A stretch of 48,720 bases of DNA from an uncultured Oscillospiraceae bacterium (GTDB taxonomy: Bacteria; Bacillota; Clostridia; Oscillospirales; Oscillospiraceae), in NCBI GenBank assembly GCA_934622035.1, contig CAKTVG010000022.1, forward strand, positions 1 through 48,720. Direction: 5' to 3'. Made by a program: the position numbers and the translations under genes. Position 1 is the stretch's first letter; every line of letters begins with the position of its first letter. The notes under the pieces are model-generated. The model did not search any database, had not been told where the DNA came from, and worked only from the letters and a program-made list of their open reading frames with translations. Below are positions 7,579 to 15,189 of this stretch, one piece after another.

Positions 7579-8156
7579 TTCTGCTTCACCTTCCTCGGCA
7601 GCTTTTTGTGCTGAATGGTGGTCAGCGCGCCGATCAGGCCGCAGACCACGATGATCACGATGACATTGACGTTGAAGAAGCGGACGGCAATGAAGGAGCC
7701 GAACATTACGAGCAGCGGCAGAATCTTCTTCTGATCAATGACGCTTTTTGCCATGCTGATGACGACGTCGAAGATGACCGCCGCCACGCCGCACAGCATG
7801 CCCTTCATGGCCATGCTGACGATCGCGTTGTCGCGGAACGCCTGATAGAACAGGGAGATGACGGAGATGATGATGAGCGGTGGCAGAATTGCGGCCAGAA
7901 CCGCCAGCAGCGCGCCGGGAACGCCGGCGACGTGGTAGCCGACCAGAATGGAGGCGTTGATCGCGATGGAGCCGGGCGAGGACTGCGCAATGGCGGTCAG
8001 ATCCAACATTTCCTGCTCCTCAATCCAGCCGAGCTCGTCCATGAAACGCTTGCGCATGAGAGGAATAATGACAAAACCGCCACCAAACGTACAGGCGCTC
8101 AGCTTAAAGGTGGAGAGAAACAACTGTAAATACTTCTTCTTATCGACTTTTTTCAT
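7575..8156 (-). CDS. Chromate transporter family protein, half-size subunit 1
   Basis: A 193-residue CHR-family membrane protein, partner of the next gene. It has TFGGGFVIIPLM (about 22-33) and the repeat-like QSSPGSIAINASILVG (about 58-73), matching the same two motifs in its partner. The ATG at 8156 (MKKVDKKKYLQ) is chosen because the family begins there; an upstream ATG would add an unusual charged extension. It is first in a three-gene operon and diverges from a LysR regulator whose promoter overlaps its own. Such LysR-CHR pairs suggest induction by the transported anion, which is inference. Confidence 0.9.
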   Translation of the reverse strand: MKKVDKKKYLQLFLSTFKLSACTFGGGFVIIPLMRKRFMDELGWIEEQEMLDLTAIAQSSPGSIAINASILVGYHVAGVPGALLAVLAAILPPLIIISVISLFYQAFRDNAIVSMAMKGMLCGVAAVIFDVVISMAKSVIDQKKILPLLVMFGSFIAVRFFNVNVIVIIVVCGLIGALTTIQHKKLPRKVKQK

Positions 8157-8186
8157 ATTTCTACGCCCTTTCTTTTCTTCGTTCGC

Positions 8187-8216
8187 ATTATACCTCTTGA
8201 TTTTCAATAATGGAAA
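8187..8216 (-). promoter_or_regulatory. Promoter of the chromate transporter operon
   Basis: On the minus strand TTTCCA (8211-8216), an 18-base spacer and a perfect TATAAT (8187-8192). It interlocks with the rightward LysR-gene promoter. Confidence 0.6.
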
Positions 8217-8225
8217 TACTATAAT
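8197..8225 (+). promoter_or_regulatory. Promoter of the lysR-type gene
   Basis: TTGATT (8197-8202), 17 bases, TATAAT (8220-8225). Its -35 lies between the -10 and -35 of the leftward promoter, the usual face-to-face layout of LysR-regulated divergent units. Polymerase cannot occupy both at once. Confidence 0.65.
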
Positions 8226-8266
8226 TTTAGAATAATCATAAGAAAAACGATATAAGAGGTATTTTC

Positions 8267-9184
8267 ATGACACTGCGGCATATGACGATTTTCCGCGCCG
8301 TCTGCGAATCCGGCTGCAATACGACAAAAGCCGCCGAGCGGCTGCATATGAGCCAACCGGCGGTGAGCCTTGCCATCAAGGAGCTGGAGCAGTATTACGG
8401 CGTCTGCCTGTTCGACCGCCTTGGGCGGCGGCTGCAAATCACGGACGTGGGAAAGCAGTTTCTGCAATATTCCATCCATATCTCCGACCTCTTTGAGGAC
8501 ATGGAAACCGGCCTGCGGAACTGGGGCGCGAAGGGTATTCTCCGCATTGGCGCAAGCATTACCATAGGCTCGCAGTTCCTGCCGAGCTATTTAAAGGCCT
8601 TTGCCGCCAAATGCCCGGAGGTCGATGTGCGTGTGGTCGTGGAGCCGTCCGGCGAGCTGGAGCGGAAGCTGCTTGCCAACGAGCTGGATTGTGCGCTGGC
8701 CGAGGGCATTACGCACGACCCGAACCTCGTCTCGGAAACGTATATGGAGGACCACCTGAGCGTGGTCTGCTCCTCGCAGAAGGGCTGGACACAGGGACAG
8801 GTCATCCCCATAGATGAGTTCAAGCGGCAGCGCTTCCTGCTGCGCGAGCGGGGAAGCGGCACGCGGGAGGTCTTTGACCGCGTGGTGGAGGCGGCCGGGC
8901 TGAGCATCACGCCGATCTGGGAGGCGATGAGCACGACGGCGCTGGTCAACGCGGTGGTAAACGATCTGGGCATCGCCGTCCTGCCGCACCGCATGATCCT
9001 GCCCGCGCTGCACCAGGGGCTGGTGGTGACCGTGCGGGTTTCGGGGCTGGTCTTCCGGCGAAATTTCAACATTGTCTACCATAAGAACAAATACCTGACC
9101 CCGGCGGCAAAGACCTTTCTGGGGCTTTGCAGAAGCTATGAAGAGGATTATCCCATCCCGGCCTATAACGGGCTGTATGAATGA
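8267..9184 (+). CDS. LysR-family transcriptional regulator
   Basis: A 305-residue LysR-type activator. The N-terminal winged helix (about 1-60, MTIFRAVCESGCNTTKAAER then LHMSQPAVSLAIKELE) binds DNA. A two-lobed effector domain spans about 88-295, with the usual RIGASITIGSQFLPSYL opening. It diverges from the chromate-transporter operon, the likely target. AAGAGG precedes the ATG. The domain resembles regulators of the CysB/CbbR group, which sense small anions or metabolites, but the ligand cannot be read from sequence. Confidence 0.93.
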   Translation: MTLRHMTIFRAVCESGCNTTKAAERLHMSQPAVSLAIKELEQYYGVCLFDRLGRRLQITDVGKQFLQYSIHISDLFEDMETGLRNWGAKGILRIGASITIGSQFLPSYLKAFAAKCPEVDVRVVVEPSGELERKLLANELDCALAEGITHDPNLVSETYMEDHLSVVCSSQKGWTQGQVIPIDEFKRQRFLLRERGSGTREVFDRVVEAAGLSITPIWEAMSTTALVNAVVNDLGIAVLPHRMILPALHQGLVVTVRVSGLVFRRNFNIVYHKNKYLTPAAKTFLGLCRSYEEDYPIPAYNGLYE

Positions 9185-9195
9185 TACATAGAAAT

Positions 9196-9230
9196 AGCGC
9201 CGCGGCGCATCGAGCCGCGGCGCTGCGTTA
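9196..9230. terminator. Hairpin terminator between lysR and GNAT genes
   Basis: Eleven-base perfect arms (9196-9206 and 9214-9224) of almost pure G and C. The following T-run is short, so termination may be partly by convergent transcription. Confidence 0.65.
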
Positions 9231-9238
9231 TGAAAAAG

Positions 9239-10021
9239 TCAATCCATGGCAAGACCGAGGTAAATATGCGCCGGCAGGGGAACCTCGGAGAGCGGCTTAC
9301 CCATGCCGTAGGGGATGACTCCCTCCGGCGTGAGGCAGACGCCATGCCTGCACCTGCTTTCGCGCAGCAGCAGCGCCGCTGCGGCGGGGGAGTAGGGGAG
9401 CAGCTCCTTGACGGTCAGGCCGTCTTCGCTCTCCGCGCAGACGGCACAGTAGACGTCGTTTTCCGTTTCGATGCGGCAGAGACGGTCACTGGTGCCCTGA
9501 TAACCGAGCAGTGCCGCGGGCAGGGAGACAAAACCGGCCGGAAGCAGCAGCTCCCGCAGGCTGAAGTATGCCTCTGGCGAGATGGCGCGCACCTCGCCCG
9601 CGCAGGCGGGAGCGGCGATTTCCTCTCTGCCGCGGAAAAAGCAGGTTTCGTAGCCGAGCCTCCGGTAGAAGGGGAAGAGGGGCTGCGTGCTGGGAACCAG
9701 AAGGGAGAACTCCACGCCGCTCTTTTTCAGCTGCGCTTCGGCATAGTGCAGAACCTCGCCGCACAGGCCGCGGCGGCGGAAAGCCCTGTCCGTGGCGACA
9801 GCGTAGAGATAGGCGGCGGCGTGAGCCTCGCCCGCTTCGTCGATCAGCTGTACGGGCAGGGCGCTGGCCATACTGACGGCGCGGCCGTTTACACGCGCGC
9901 AGAAGACCTGAACACCGGGCAGCTGCCAGAATGCGGCAATGTCCTCGGAGCGGTCGCCGAAGCAGTCCTGCCAGAGACGGGTGAGCTGCGGCAGATCCCG
10001 GCGCTCGGCGCGGGCGATCAA
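9239..10021 (-). CDS. GNAT-family N-acetyltransferase
   Basis: A 260-residue protein with an N-terminal acetyl-CoA-binding fold. The motif A loop is ATDRAFRRRGLCGEVL (about 76-91, R-x-x-G pattern), and motif B follows with FYRRLGYE. A C-terminal extension of about 120 residues gives it the size of the Eis-like multidomain group rather than a single GNAT domain. It would transfer an acetyl group to an amine; the substrate is unknown. Its ATG overlaps the stop of the DUF2156 gene (ATGA), so the pair is translationally coupled. The pairing of these two families hints at related acyl-transfer substrates. Confidence 0.88.
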   Translation of the reverse strand: MIARAERRDLPQLTRLWQDCFGDRSEDIAAFWQLPGVQVFCARVNGRAVSMASALPVQLIDEAGEAHAAAYLYAVATDRAFRRRGLCGEVLHYAEAQLKKSGVEFSLLVPSTQPLFPFYRRLGYETCFFRGREEIAAPACAGEVRAISPEAYFSLRELLLPAGFVSLPAALLGYQGTSDRLCRIETENDVYCAVCAESEDGLTVKELLPYSPAAAALLLRESRCRHGVCLTPEGVIPYGMGKPLSEVPLPAHIYLGLAMD

Positions 10022-10914
10022 GCGGTTCTCTCCTCTGCCAGATATTTTTCCAGCAGAATGTCGGGCGTGTAGCTTTCCTTGGCGCGGCGCAGGCCCTCAA
10101 TGCCCATGTCGTCCTCACGGTTGAGATAGCGGACCTCGGGATAGCGCTCGCGGATGCTGCGGGCGAATTCGCGGTTGATCATGGCGTAGGCGCCGTTGAT
10201 TTCCGGCTGAGCCTTTTCAAAGTGCACGTCAAAGGTATCCTTGCGAATGCGGCTGCCCATGCAGAAGGCGAAAATTTCGCCGCCGACCTCCAACGCCAGA
10301 CCTTCGAGGCTGAGTGCATCGAAGTGGTCAAAGGCCTTGCCGATGGCGATGCGCTCACCGGCAAAATCCTCCTCCTCGCCGCGTTCCAGATGTGCGGCAT
10401 ACCAGCTTTCCGTGAAGGCGCGGCAGCGCGGCAGAAGCGCGGCGTCCAGCGGCAGCAGGCGGTAGTCCGGATAGGCCTCTTCAAAGTGGTTGCAGTGGTT
10501 GCGCTTGGCCTGCAATTTTTTTCCGTGCAGGTCGGCAAGATGGTCAATTTCGTAAATGTAGTCGAAGCTGTTGCGCACCGGTCGATAGTGGAACCGGCCG
10601 GGGAAGAGCGATTCCATGCGGGCGACGTCCGATTCCAGCAGGCCGAAGACGCGGCAGGGGAAGCCGCGGTCCTTCGCGTCCTCCAGGAACGCTTCGATCG
10701 TCGCCTTCAGATCGCGGTTGCAGCCCGGAAAAGCATAGGATTCGCTGGTGAACTTACTGAGAATGACCGGCTCTCCCTCAAACAGCGCGACGTTCTGCTC
10801 GCCCCAGAGGAAAATCGTCGCGAAGGACGCCTCTGCTCCGTAGCCGTCGGCGCGGTAGAGAAACGGGCGCAGGATGTCCTCGTCCGCAAGGGTCACCGGA
10901 TGAAAATCAAGCAT
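10018..10914 (-). CDS. DUF2156 protein (MprF C-terminal-like acyltransferase fold)
   Basis: A 298-residue soluble protein of the DUF2156 family, made of two GNAT-like folds and related to the aminoacyl-lipid synthase domain of MprF. Family blocks include the opening FHPVTLADEDILRPFL, the central SFDYIYEIDHLADLHGKKLQ then AKRNHCNHFE (about 118-147), and the C-terminal LNREDDMGIEGLRRAKESY (about 265-283). It lacks the MprF membrane domain, so lipid aminoacylation is uncertain. It precedes and overlaps the GNAT gene, and diverges from mnmA. The start is fixed by AAGGAAGG before the ATG. Confidence 0.85.
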   Translation of the reverse strand: MLDFHPVTLADEDILRPFLYRADGYGAEASFATIFLWGEQNVALFEGEPVILSKFTSESYAFPGCNRDLKATIEAFLEDAKDRGFPCRVFGLLESDVARMESLFPGRFHYRPVRNSFDYIYEIDHLADLHGKKLQAKRNHCNHFEEAYPDYRLLPLDAALLPRCRAFTESWYAAHLERGEEEDFAGERIAIGKAFDHFDALSLEGLALEVGGEIFAFCMGSRIRKDTFDVHFEKAQPEINGAYAMINREFARSIRERYPEVRYLNREDDMGIEGLRRAKESYTPDILLEKYLAEERTA

Positions 10915-10957
10915 AATAACCTTCCTTTTCTGCCTGTGTCAGGCAAATTCTGCTTCT

Positions 10958-10985
10958 ATTGTACCACATTTTTCGGCGCGGTCAA
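10958..10985 (-). promoter_or_regulatory. Promoter of the DUF2156-GNAT operon
   Basis: On the minus strand TTGACC (10980-10985), 16 bases, TACAAT (10958-10963): five of six matches in each box. It is back to back with the mnmA promoter. Confidence 0.65.
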
Positions 10986-10994
10986 CCGCCCCTC

Positions 10995-11023
10995 TTGCAA
11001 TTTTCCCGCCGATGCGGTATGAT
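10995..11023 (+). promoter_or_regulatory. Promoter of mnmA
   Basis: TTGCAA (10995-11000), 17 bases, TATGAT (11018-11023). The ribosome site AAGGAGGT (11033-11040) follows closely, so the leader is very short. Confidence 0.6.
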
Positions 11024-11046
11024 GAAGCGCAGAAGGAGGTGCTGCC

Positions 11047-12087
11047 ATGCGGAAAATACTCACGGCGATGTCCGGAGGCGTGGACAGCGCGGCTGCCTGC
11101 CTGCTCCTGCGTGAGCAGGGCTATCTCGCCGGCGGCGCAACGATGCTGCTGCGCGACGAGGGACAGACGCAGGAAATCGAGGATGCCCGCAGCGCCGCAG
11201 AGCGGATGGGGATCGATTTTCATGTCTTTGATCTGCGCGAGGAATTCCGGCGCTTTGTAATCGAGCCCTTTACCGAGGTTTACCGGCAGGGCGGCACGCC
11301 GAATCCCTGCATTTTCTGCAACAATGCGCTGAAATTCGGCCTGTTTTTGCAAAAGGCGCTGGAGCTTGGCTATGACGGCATTGCGACAGGGCATTACGCC
11401 CGCGTCAAGGAAGAAAACGGCCGCTTCCTGCTGAAAACCGCGGCGGACGCGGCAAAGGATCAGACCTACATGCTCTGCGGCCTGACGCAGGCACAGCTGT
11501 CCCGGACGCTTTTTCCCTTAGGTGGCGTGCAGAGCAAGGCGGAGGTACGCGCGCTGGCGGAGCGCAGCGGCTTACGGCTTGCGGGAAAGCACGATTCGCA
11601 GGATATCTGCTTTGTGCCGGACGGCGACTACATGGCCTATCTGACCGCGCACGGGCTTGTGCCGCAAAGGGGCAATTTTATCACGCCGGAGGGAAAAGTC
11701 CTCGGGCCGCATCGCGGGCTGGAGGCCTATACGACGGGCCAGCGGCGGGGGCTGGAGCTTTCCTGCGGGCACCGCGTGTATGTTCTGGGCAAGCGCGGAA
11801 CGGATGTGATCGTCGGCGAGGGCGAGAGGTTGTTCACCCGGCGCGTGCGCGTCGGCGGGGTGAATTATATCCCCTTTGACCGGCCGGATGGCCCTCTGCG
11901 TGTGCAGGCAAAGCTGCGCTACACGACCAGAACCGCGCCTGCGATTCTGACGCCCATCCCCGGCGGCTGCGAGCTGCTGTTTGACGAGCCGCAGCGGGCG
12001 GCGACGAAGGGCCAGACGGCGGTATTCTACGACGGCGAGAACGTTCTCGGCGGCGGAACCATTGAAACATTGGAGGAATCAATATGA
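11047..12087 (+). CDS. mnmA: tRNA-specific 2-thiouridylase MnmA
   Basis: MnmA places sulphur on U34 of the Lys, Glu and Gln tRNAs. The 346-residue protein has the PP-loop SGGVDS (about 9-14) for ATP adenylation. Its two catalytic cysteines are Cys91 in NPCIFCNN and Cys188 in SQDICFV; an extra Cys88 gives a CxxC typical of many anaerobe MnmAs. The GHYARV and DQTYMLCGL blocks and the C-terminal beta-barrel domain are present. Length is normal. Sulphur is usually delivered by a cysteine desulphurase, not encoded here. The end overlaps the cyclophilin start (ATGA). Confidence 0.96.
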   Translation: MRKILTAMSGGVDSAAACLLLREQGYLAGGATMLLRDEGQTQEIEDARSAAERMGIDFHVFDLREEFRRFVIEPFTEVYRQGGTPNPCIFCNNALKFGLFLQKALELGYDGIATGHYARVKEENGRFLLKTAADAAKDQTYMLCGLTQAQLSRTLFPLGGVQSKAEVRALAERSGLRLAGKHDSQDICFVPDGDYMAYLTAHGLVPQRGNFITPEGKVLGPHRGLEAYTTGQRRGLELSCGHRVYVLGKRGTDVIVGEGERLFTRRVRVGGVNYIPFDRPDGPLRVQAKLRYTTRTAPAILTPIPGGCELLFDEPQRAATKGQTAVFYDGENVLGGGTIETLEESI

Positions 12088-12650
12088 AAAAACTGTTTGC
12101 ATTTGCGGCGGCGCTGGCGCTGCTGCTTGGACTTCTGGCGGGCTGCGGCACGTCCGGCAAGCACCATGTGGAGATCGTGCTCAAGGACTATGGAACCATC
12201 GCCGTGGAGCTGGACGCGGACGCCGCGCCCATCACCGTGGGGAATTTCCTGAAGCTGGCGAAGAGCGGCTTCTATGACGGCCTGACCTTCCACCGTATCA
12301 TCAACGGCTTCATGATCCAGGGCGGCGACCCCAAGGGCAACGGCACGGGCGGCTCGGACGAGACGATCAAGGGCGAGTTTACGGCCAATGGCGTGAGCAA
12401 CACGCTCTCGCACACGCGCGGCGCGATTTCCATGGCGCGTGCGCAGCCCTATGACAGCGCAAGCTCGCAGTTCTTCATTGTCCATCAGGACTCGCAGTTC
12501 CTTGACGGGCAGTATGCCTGCTTTGGCTATGTCACCTCCGGCATGGAGATCGTCGATGAGATCTGCGAAAACACGCCGGTCACGGACAACAATGGCACCG
12601 TCAAGGACGGCTCCCAGCCGGTCATTGAAACCATCCGCGTGATCGATTAA
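12084..12650 (+). CDS. Lipoprotein peptidyl-prolyl cis-trans isomerase, cyclophilin type
   Basis: A 188-residue cyclophilin that catalyses rotation of peptide bonds before proline. Residues 1-22 are a lipoprotein signal with lipobox LLAGC, so the enzyme is anchored outside the cell, where it would help fold secreted proteins. The catalytic block FHRIINGFMIQGGDPKGNG (about 70-88) holds the key Arg, and SSQFFIV (about 127-133) matches the active-site wall. It lacks the tryptophan of cyclosporin-sensitive forms. The gene overlaps mnmA by four bases and ends at a strong terminator. Confidence 0.93.
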   Translation: MKKLFAFAAALALLLGLLAGCGTSGKHHVEIVLKDYGTIAVELDADAAPITVGNFLKLAKSGFYDGLTFHRIINGFMIQGGDPKGNGTGGSDETIKGEFTANGVSNTLSHTRGAISMARAQPYDSASSQFFIVHQDSQFLDGQYACFGYVTSGMEIVDEICENTPVTDNNGTVKDGSQPVIETIRVID

Positions 12651-12653
12651 CAC

Positions 12654-12691
12654 AAAAAGCCTGCTGCAAAATACTTTGCAGCAGGCTTTTT
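12654..12691. terminator. Bidirectional terminator between cyclophilin and XRE genes
   Basis: Seventeen perfect base pairs (12654-12670 with 12675-12691) around a four-base loop, with A-run and T-run on opposite flanks. It can end transcription from both sides; the last codons of the leftward XRE gene run into it. Confidence 0.92.
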
Positions 12692-12929
12692 ATTTGCCGT
12701 ATTCCAGCAGATCCTCGACCCGGCAGTGCAGCACGCAGCAAAGCCGCGCCAGAATGTCCAGATCCAGCTTTTCCACATTTCCCTGATACCATTTGTCCAC
12801 AACCTCGAATCTCGCCCCGATGGAGCGGGCCAGCGCGTTGCGGTTGATGCCGCGGCTGTCCATCAGCTCCTTCAGCTTCAGGCGGACGCGGCCATAATCC
12901 CGAAGAACAACAATGGTCTCCTCCTGCAT
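12690..12929 (-). CDS. XRE-family (Cro/CI-type) transcriptional regulator
   Basis: A 79-residue protein that is almost only a helix-turn-helix domain: RLKLKELMDSRGINRNALARSIGARFEVVDKW is the core pattern in two parts (about 16-47), and it ends with LCRVEDLLEYGK-like residues typical of small Cro/CI regulators. The ATG at 12929 is chosen because GAGGTG lies 8 bases before it; a GTG at 12938 has no such site. It faces a 53-residue gene across a region full of palindromes, so it probably represses both promoters. Confidence 0.85.
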   Translation of the reverse strand: MQEETIVVLRDYGRVRLKLKELMDSRGINRNALARSIGARFEVVDKWYQGNVEKLDLDILARLCCVLHCRVEDLLEYGK

Positions 12930-12969
12930 GCAAATCACCTCGGATAGATACTACATAGGAAGTAACCTA

Positions 12970-12998
12970 TTGACAATTTCCATAATTGTAGTTACTAT
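12970..12998 (+). promoter_or_regulatory. Promoter of the 53-residue protein gene
   Basis: Perfect TTGACA (12970-12975), 17 bases, TACTAT (12993-12998). The -10 box lies inside the 12992-13009 palindrome. Confidence 0.7.
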
Positions 12999-13009
12999 TA
13001 GAATAGTAA
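12992..13009. promoter_or_regulatory. XRE operator candidate (palindrome)
   Basis: TTACTATT and its exact reverse complement AATAGTAA are separated by two bases, giving an 18-base palindrome over the -10 box. A weaker inverted pair, ATAGG/CCTAT, lies at 12955-12970, and AGTAAC/GTTACT at 12961-12996. The cluster suggests cooperative binding by the adjacent XRE protein. Confidence 0.6.
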
Positions 13010-13029
13010 TATCGACAGGAGGCGGTTTT

Positions 13030-13191
13030 ATGCAGAAATGGGAGAAAATGTATTATAAGGTATTTCGTGCAGTCTCCGAGACACTGGATATGCTCGGCGA
13101 ACAAAATTACGGCAGCGCAAAGCAGCGCCTGGTGCAGCTGCAAAAGGAGCTGGAGGAGTATTATATCGAGCACGATGAAAACGCGCAGTAA
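13030..13191 (+). CDS. 53-residue protein of unknown function
   Basis: A short but convincing gene: AGGAGG at 13017-13022, ATG at 13030, a consensus-like promoter, and a charged, mostly helical product. The C-terminal half (about 28-48, AKQRLVQLQKELEEYYIEH) could form a coiled coil. It has no signal peptide or membrane helix. It diverges from the XRE regulator gene. I do not recognise the family. It could be a co-regulator or one half of a small regulatory module; there is no clear toxin motif. Confidence 0.65.
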   Translation: MQKWEKMYYKVFRAVSETLDMLGEQNYGSAKQRLVQLQKELEEYYIEHDENAQ

Positions 13192-13245
13192 TTGCGCGGA
13201 CACGGCTGAGTTACGCCCTTATGGCGGTTTCCGTTTCCGGTGAAT

Positions 13246-13321
13246 CCATAGGGCATATCTGCAAGGGGTATGCCGCAATTTTGTATTATCCGTAGGGCCT
13301 ACCCGCAAGGGGCACGCCGCA
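13246..13321. repeat. Tandem pair of a 32-base GC-rich unit
   Basis: Two degenerate copies, 13246-13277 and 13290-13321, share GGGC, then GCAAGGGG and GCCGCA at the same offsets. The period is 44 bases. The second copy runs into the dispersed repeat at 13309. No gene is visible in 13192-13437. Confidence 0.65.
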
Positions 13322-13382
13322 TCCGTAGCGCTCCTTTGTCGCTGACGGCTGCGCAGACGGCGTGCCGTGGCCGCAGAGCGCA
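13309..13382 (-). repeat. Dispersed intergenic repeat, copy 1
   Basis: Read on the minus strand, this 74-base element matches 34852-34924 at most positions, including the core GGCCACGGCACGCCGTCTGC and the far end GATGCGGCGTGCCCC. Part of the core recurs at 42119-42151. It lies in an intergenic gap between convergent units, like the other copies. Confidence 0.8.
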
Positions 13383-13404
13383 CCCGCCCTTGCCCAATGC
13401 GCTT

Positions 13405-13435
13405 GAAAGCCCCCGTCCGATGGACGGGGGCTTTC
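13405..13435. terminator. Hairpin at the end of the ABC exporter operon
   Basis: Fourteen perfect base pairs (13405-13418 with 13422-13435) around a three-base loop, just past the stop codon at 13438. There is no long T-run, so its strength as a terminator is unsure. Confidence 0.65.
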
Positions 13436-13437
13436 CG

Positions 13438-15189
13438 TTAAATTGCGTATTGACTGGTATAAATCTGATGATAGAAGCCCTTCTTGGCCAACAGCTCGGC
13501 GTGCGTGCCCTGTTCGACGATCCGGCCGTGGTCGAGCACCAGAATGAGGTCGGAATCGACGATGGTGGAAAGGCGGTGCGCAATGACAAAGCAGGTGCGC
13601 CCGTGCATGAGCCGGTCCATCGCCTTTTGCAGCAGCGCCTCCGTGCGCGTGTCGACGTTGGAGGTCGCCTCGTCGAGAATCAGCAGACGGCGGTCTGCGA
13701 GCATGGCGCGGGCAATGGTCAGAAGCTGCTTCTGACCGCCGGAGAGGTTGGTCATATCGTCGCCGACGATGGTGTCGTAGCCTGCGGGAAGCGTGCGAAT
13801 GAAGTGGTCGCAATAGGCGTGGTCGCAGGCGGTGACAATCTCCTCGCATGTTGCGTCCGGCTTGCCGTAGGCGACGTTTTCCGCAATCGTTCCGCGGAAT
13901 AGCCAGGTGTCCTGCAAAACCATGGCGAACTGGTCGCGCAGCTCCTCGCGGGAGAGCGTGGCGCAGTCCACGCCGTCGAGGAGAATGCGGCCGCGATCCA
14001 CGTCGTAAAAGCGCATCAGCAGATTGACGATGGTTGTTTTGCCGGCGCCGGTTGGGCCGACGATGGCGACCTTCTGGCCTTGCTTGACATCGATGTTCAG
14101 ATCCTGAATGAGCGGCGCGGCCTTGTCATAGGAGAAATCCACGTGCTCAAAACGGATGTTGCCCTCCGCCTTGGACGGGAGCTTCCCGTTGGCGTTCTCT
14201 TCCTCCGGCAGGTCGAGCAGCTTGAATACGCGCCGCGCGGCGGCCTTGGCATGCTGCAAATCGCCGAAACCACCGGCGATCTGCTCCAGCGGCGCGGAAA
14301 ACTGCTTGGCATAGAGCAGAACCGTCACAATCACACCGGCGCTTACGCTGCCGGTGCGCAGCGCCAGCCAACCGCCGACCAGGCAGATGGCAATGTAGGC
14401 CAGCGCATTGGTGAAGGCAATGAGCGGACGGACGATGGAGGAAGTGAAATTGGCGCGTCCCTCGGACAGGCGCTGCCTGTCGTTGATCTCGGCGTGCTTT
14501 TCCTGTGTGTAGGCCTCCAGATTGTAGGCCTTCGTCGTGGCAAAATTCGTGAAGGATTCCTCCACAAGGGAGTTCAAAACGCCGCTCTGCGTGAACATCT
14601 GATAGAAGTGCTTCTCACTCTTGGAGGAGATGAAGGAGGACAGCAGAATGGAGAGCGGCGTCAGCGCGAGGACGATCAGGCCGAGACGCCAGTCCTCGCG
14701 CAGCACCATGACCGCGATGGCGGCGATCATCAGAAAGCCGGTCATCAGGGTGTCGATGATCTGGTGGATATAGTTGCCCATAGTGGACACGTCGTTTGTC
14801 ATCCGCGACAGAACGTCACCCACGGAGGTCTGGTCAACATAGCTCACGGGAAGGCGGCGGATTTTGTCCGAAATGCGGATGCGCAGGTTGCAGGTGAAGT
14901 ACCGGCTGACTACCTTGTTCAGCAGCAGCATTTTCAGGTAGGAGCAGAGACAGTAGCAGGCATAAACGCCCAGAAGCATTGCAAGGCCGGGCCGCAGCTG
15001 CGCCAGAAGATCGCCGGTTTCGGTACCGTTCCAATAGGCATAGAGGCGGTCAATGAGCCGGCCGAGCAGCTTCGGCCCTGCAACGGCGCAGACGATCAGG
15101 CCGATGCAGAGCACGCAGGCCAGCGCCAGCCATTTCCAGATGGGGCGCGTTTCCAGCACGAGGCGGCGGAGCGTGTGTTCCTTTTTCAT
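13438..15189 (-). CDS. ABC exporter half-transporter with canonical ATPase
   Basis: A 583-residue half-transporter: six membrane helices (about 15-320) fused to an ATP-binding domain (about 350-583). All ATPase motifs are intact: Walker A GPTGAGKT, Q-loop VLQDTWLF, signature LSGGQKQ, Walker B LLILDEAT with the catalytic Glu, and switch His in IAHRLST. It pairs with the upstream gene, whose ATPase is degenerate, to form a heterodimeric exporter like TM287/288 or BmrCD. Such pumps export drugs, lipids or peptides; the substrate is not predictable. Its ATG overlaps the upstream stop (ATGA). Confidence 0.92.
   Translation of the reverse strand: MKKEHTLRRLVLETRPIWKWLALACVLCIGLIVCAVAGPKLLGRLIDRLYAYWNGTETGDLLAQLRPGLAMLLGVYACYCLCSYLKMLLLNKVVSRYFTCNLRIRISDKIRRLPVSYVDQTSVGDVLSRMTNDVSTMGNYIHQIIDTLMTGFLMIAAIAVMVLREDWRLGLIVLALTPLSILLSSFISSKSEKHFYQMFTQSGVLNSLVEESFTNFATTKAYNLEAYTQEKHAEINDRQRLSEGRANFTSSIVRPLIAFTNALAYIAICLVGGWLALRTGSVSAGVIVTVLLYAKQFSAPLEQIAGGFGDLQHAKAAARRVFKLLDLPEEENANGKLPSKAEGNIRFEHVDFSYDKAAPLIQDLNIDVKQGQKVAIVGPTGAGKTTIVNLLMRFYDVDRGRILLDGVDCATLSREELRDQFAMVLQDTWLFRGTIAENVAYGKPDATCEEIVTACDHAYCDHFIRTLPAGYDTIVGDDMTNLSGGQKQLLTIARAMLADRRLLILDEATSNVDTRTEALLQKAMDRLMHGRTCFVIAHRLSTIVDSDLILVLDHGRIVEQGTHAELLAKKGFYHQIYTSQYAI

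Noticed and set aside
12690..13191. XRE gene plus 53-residue gene as a toxin-antitoxin pair
   Set aside because: The genes are divergent rather than overlapping, and the small protein shows no known toxin motif. A regulatory pair is more likely.
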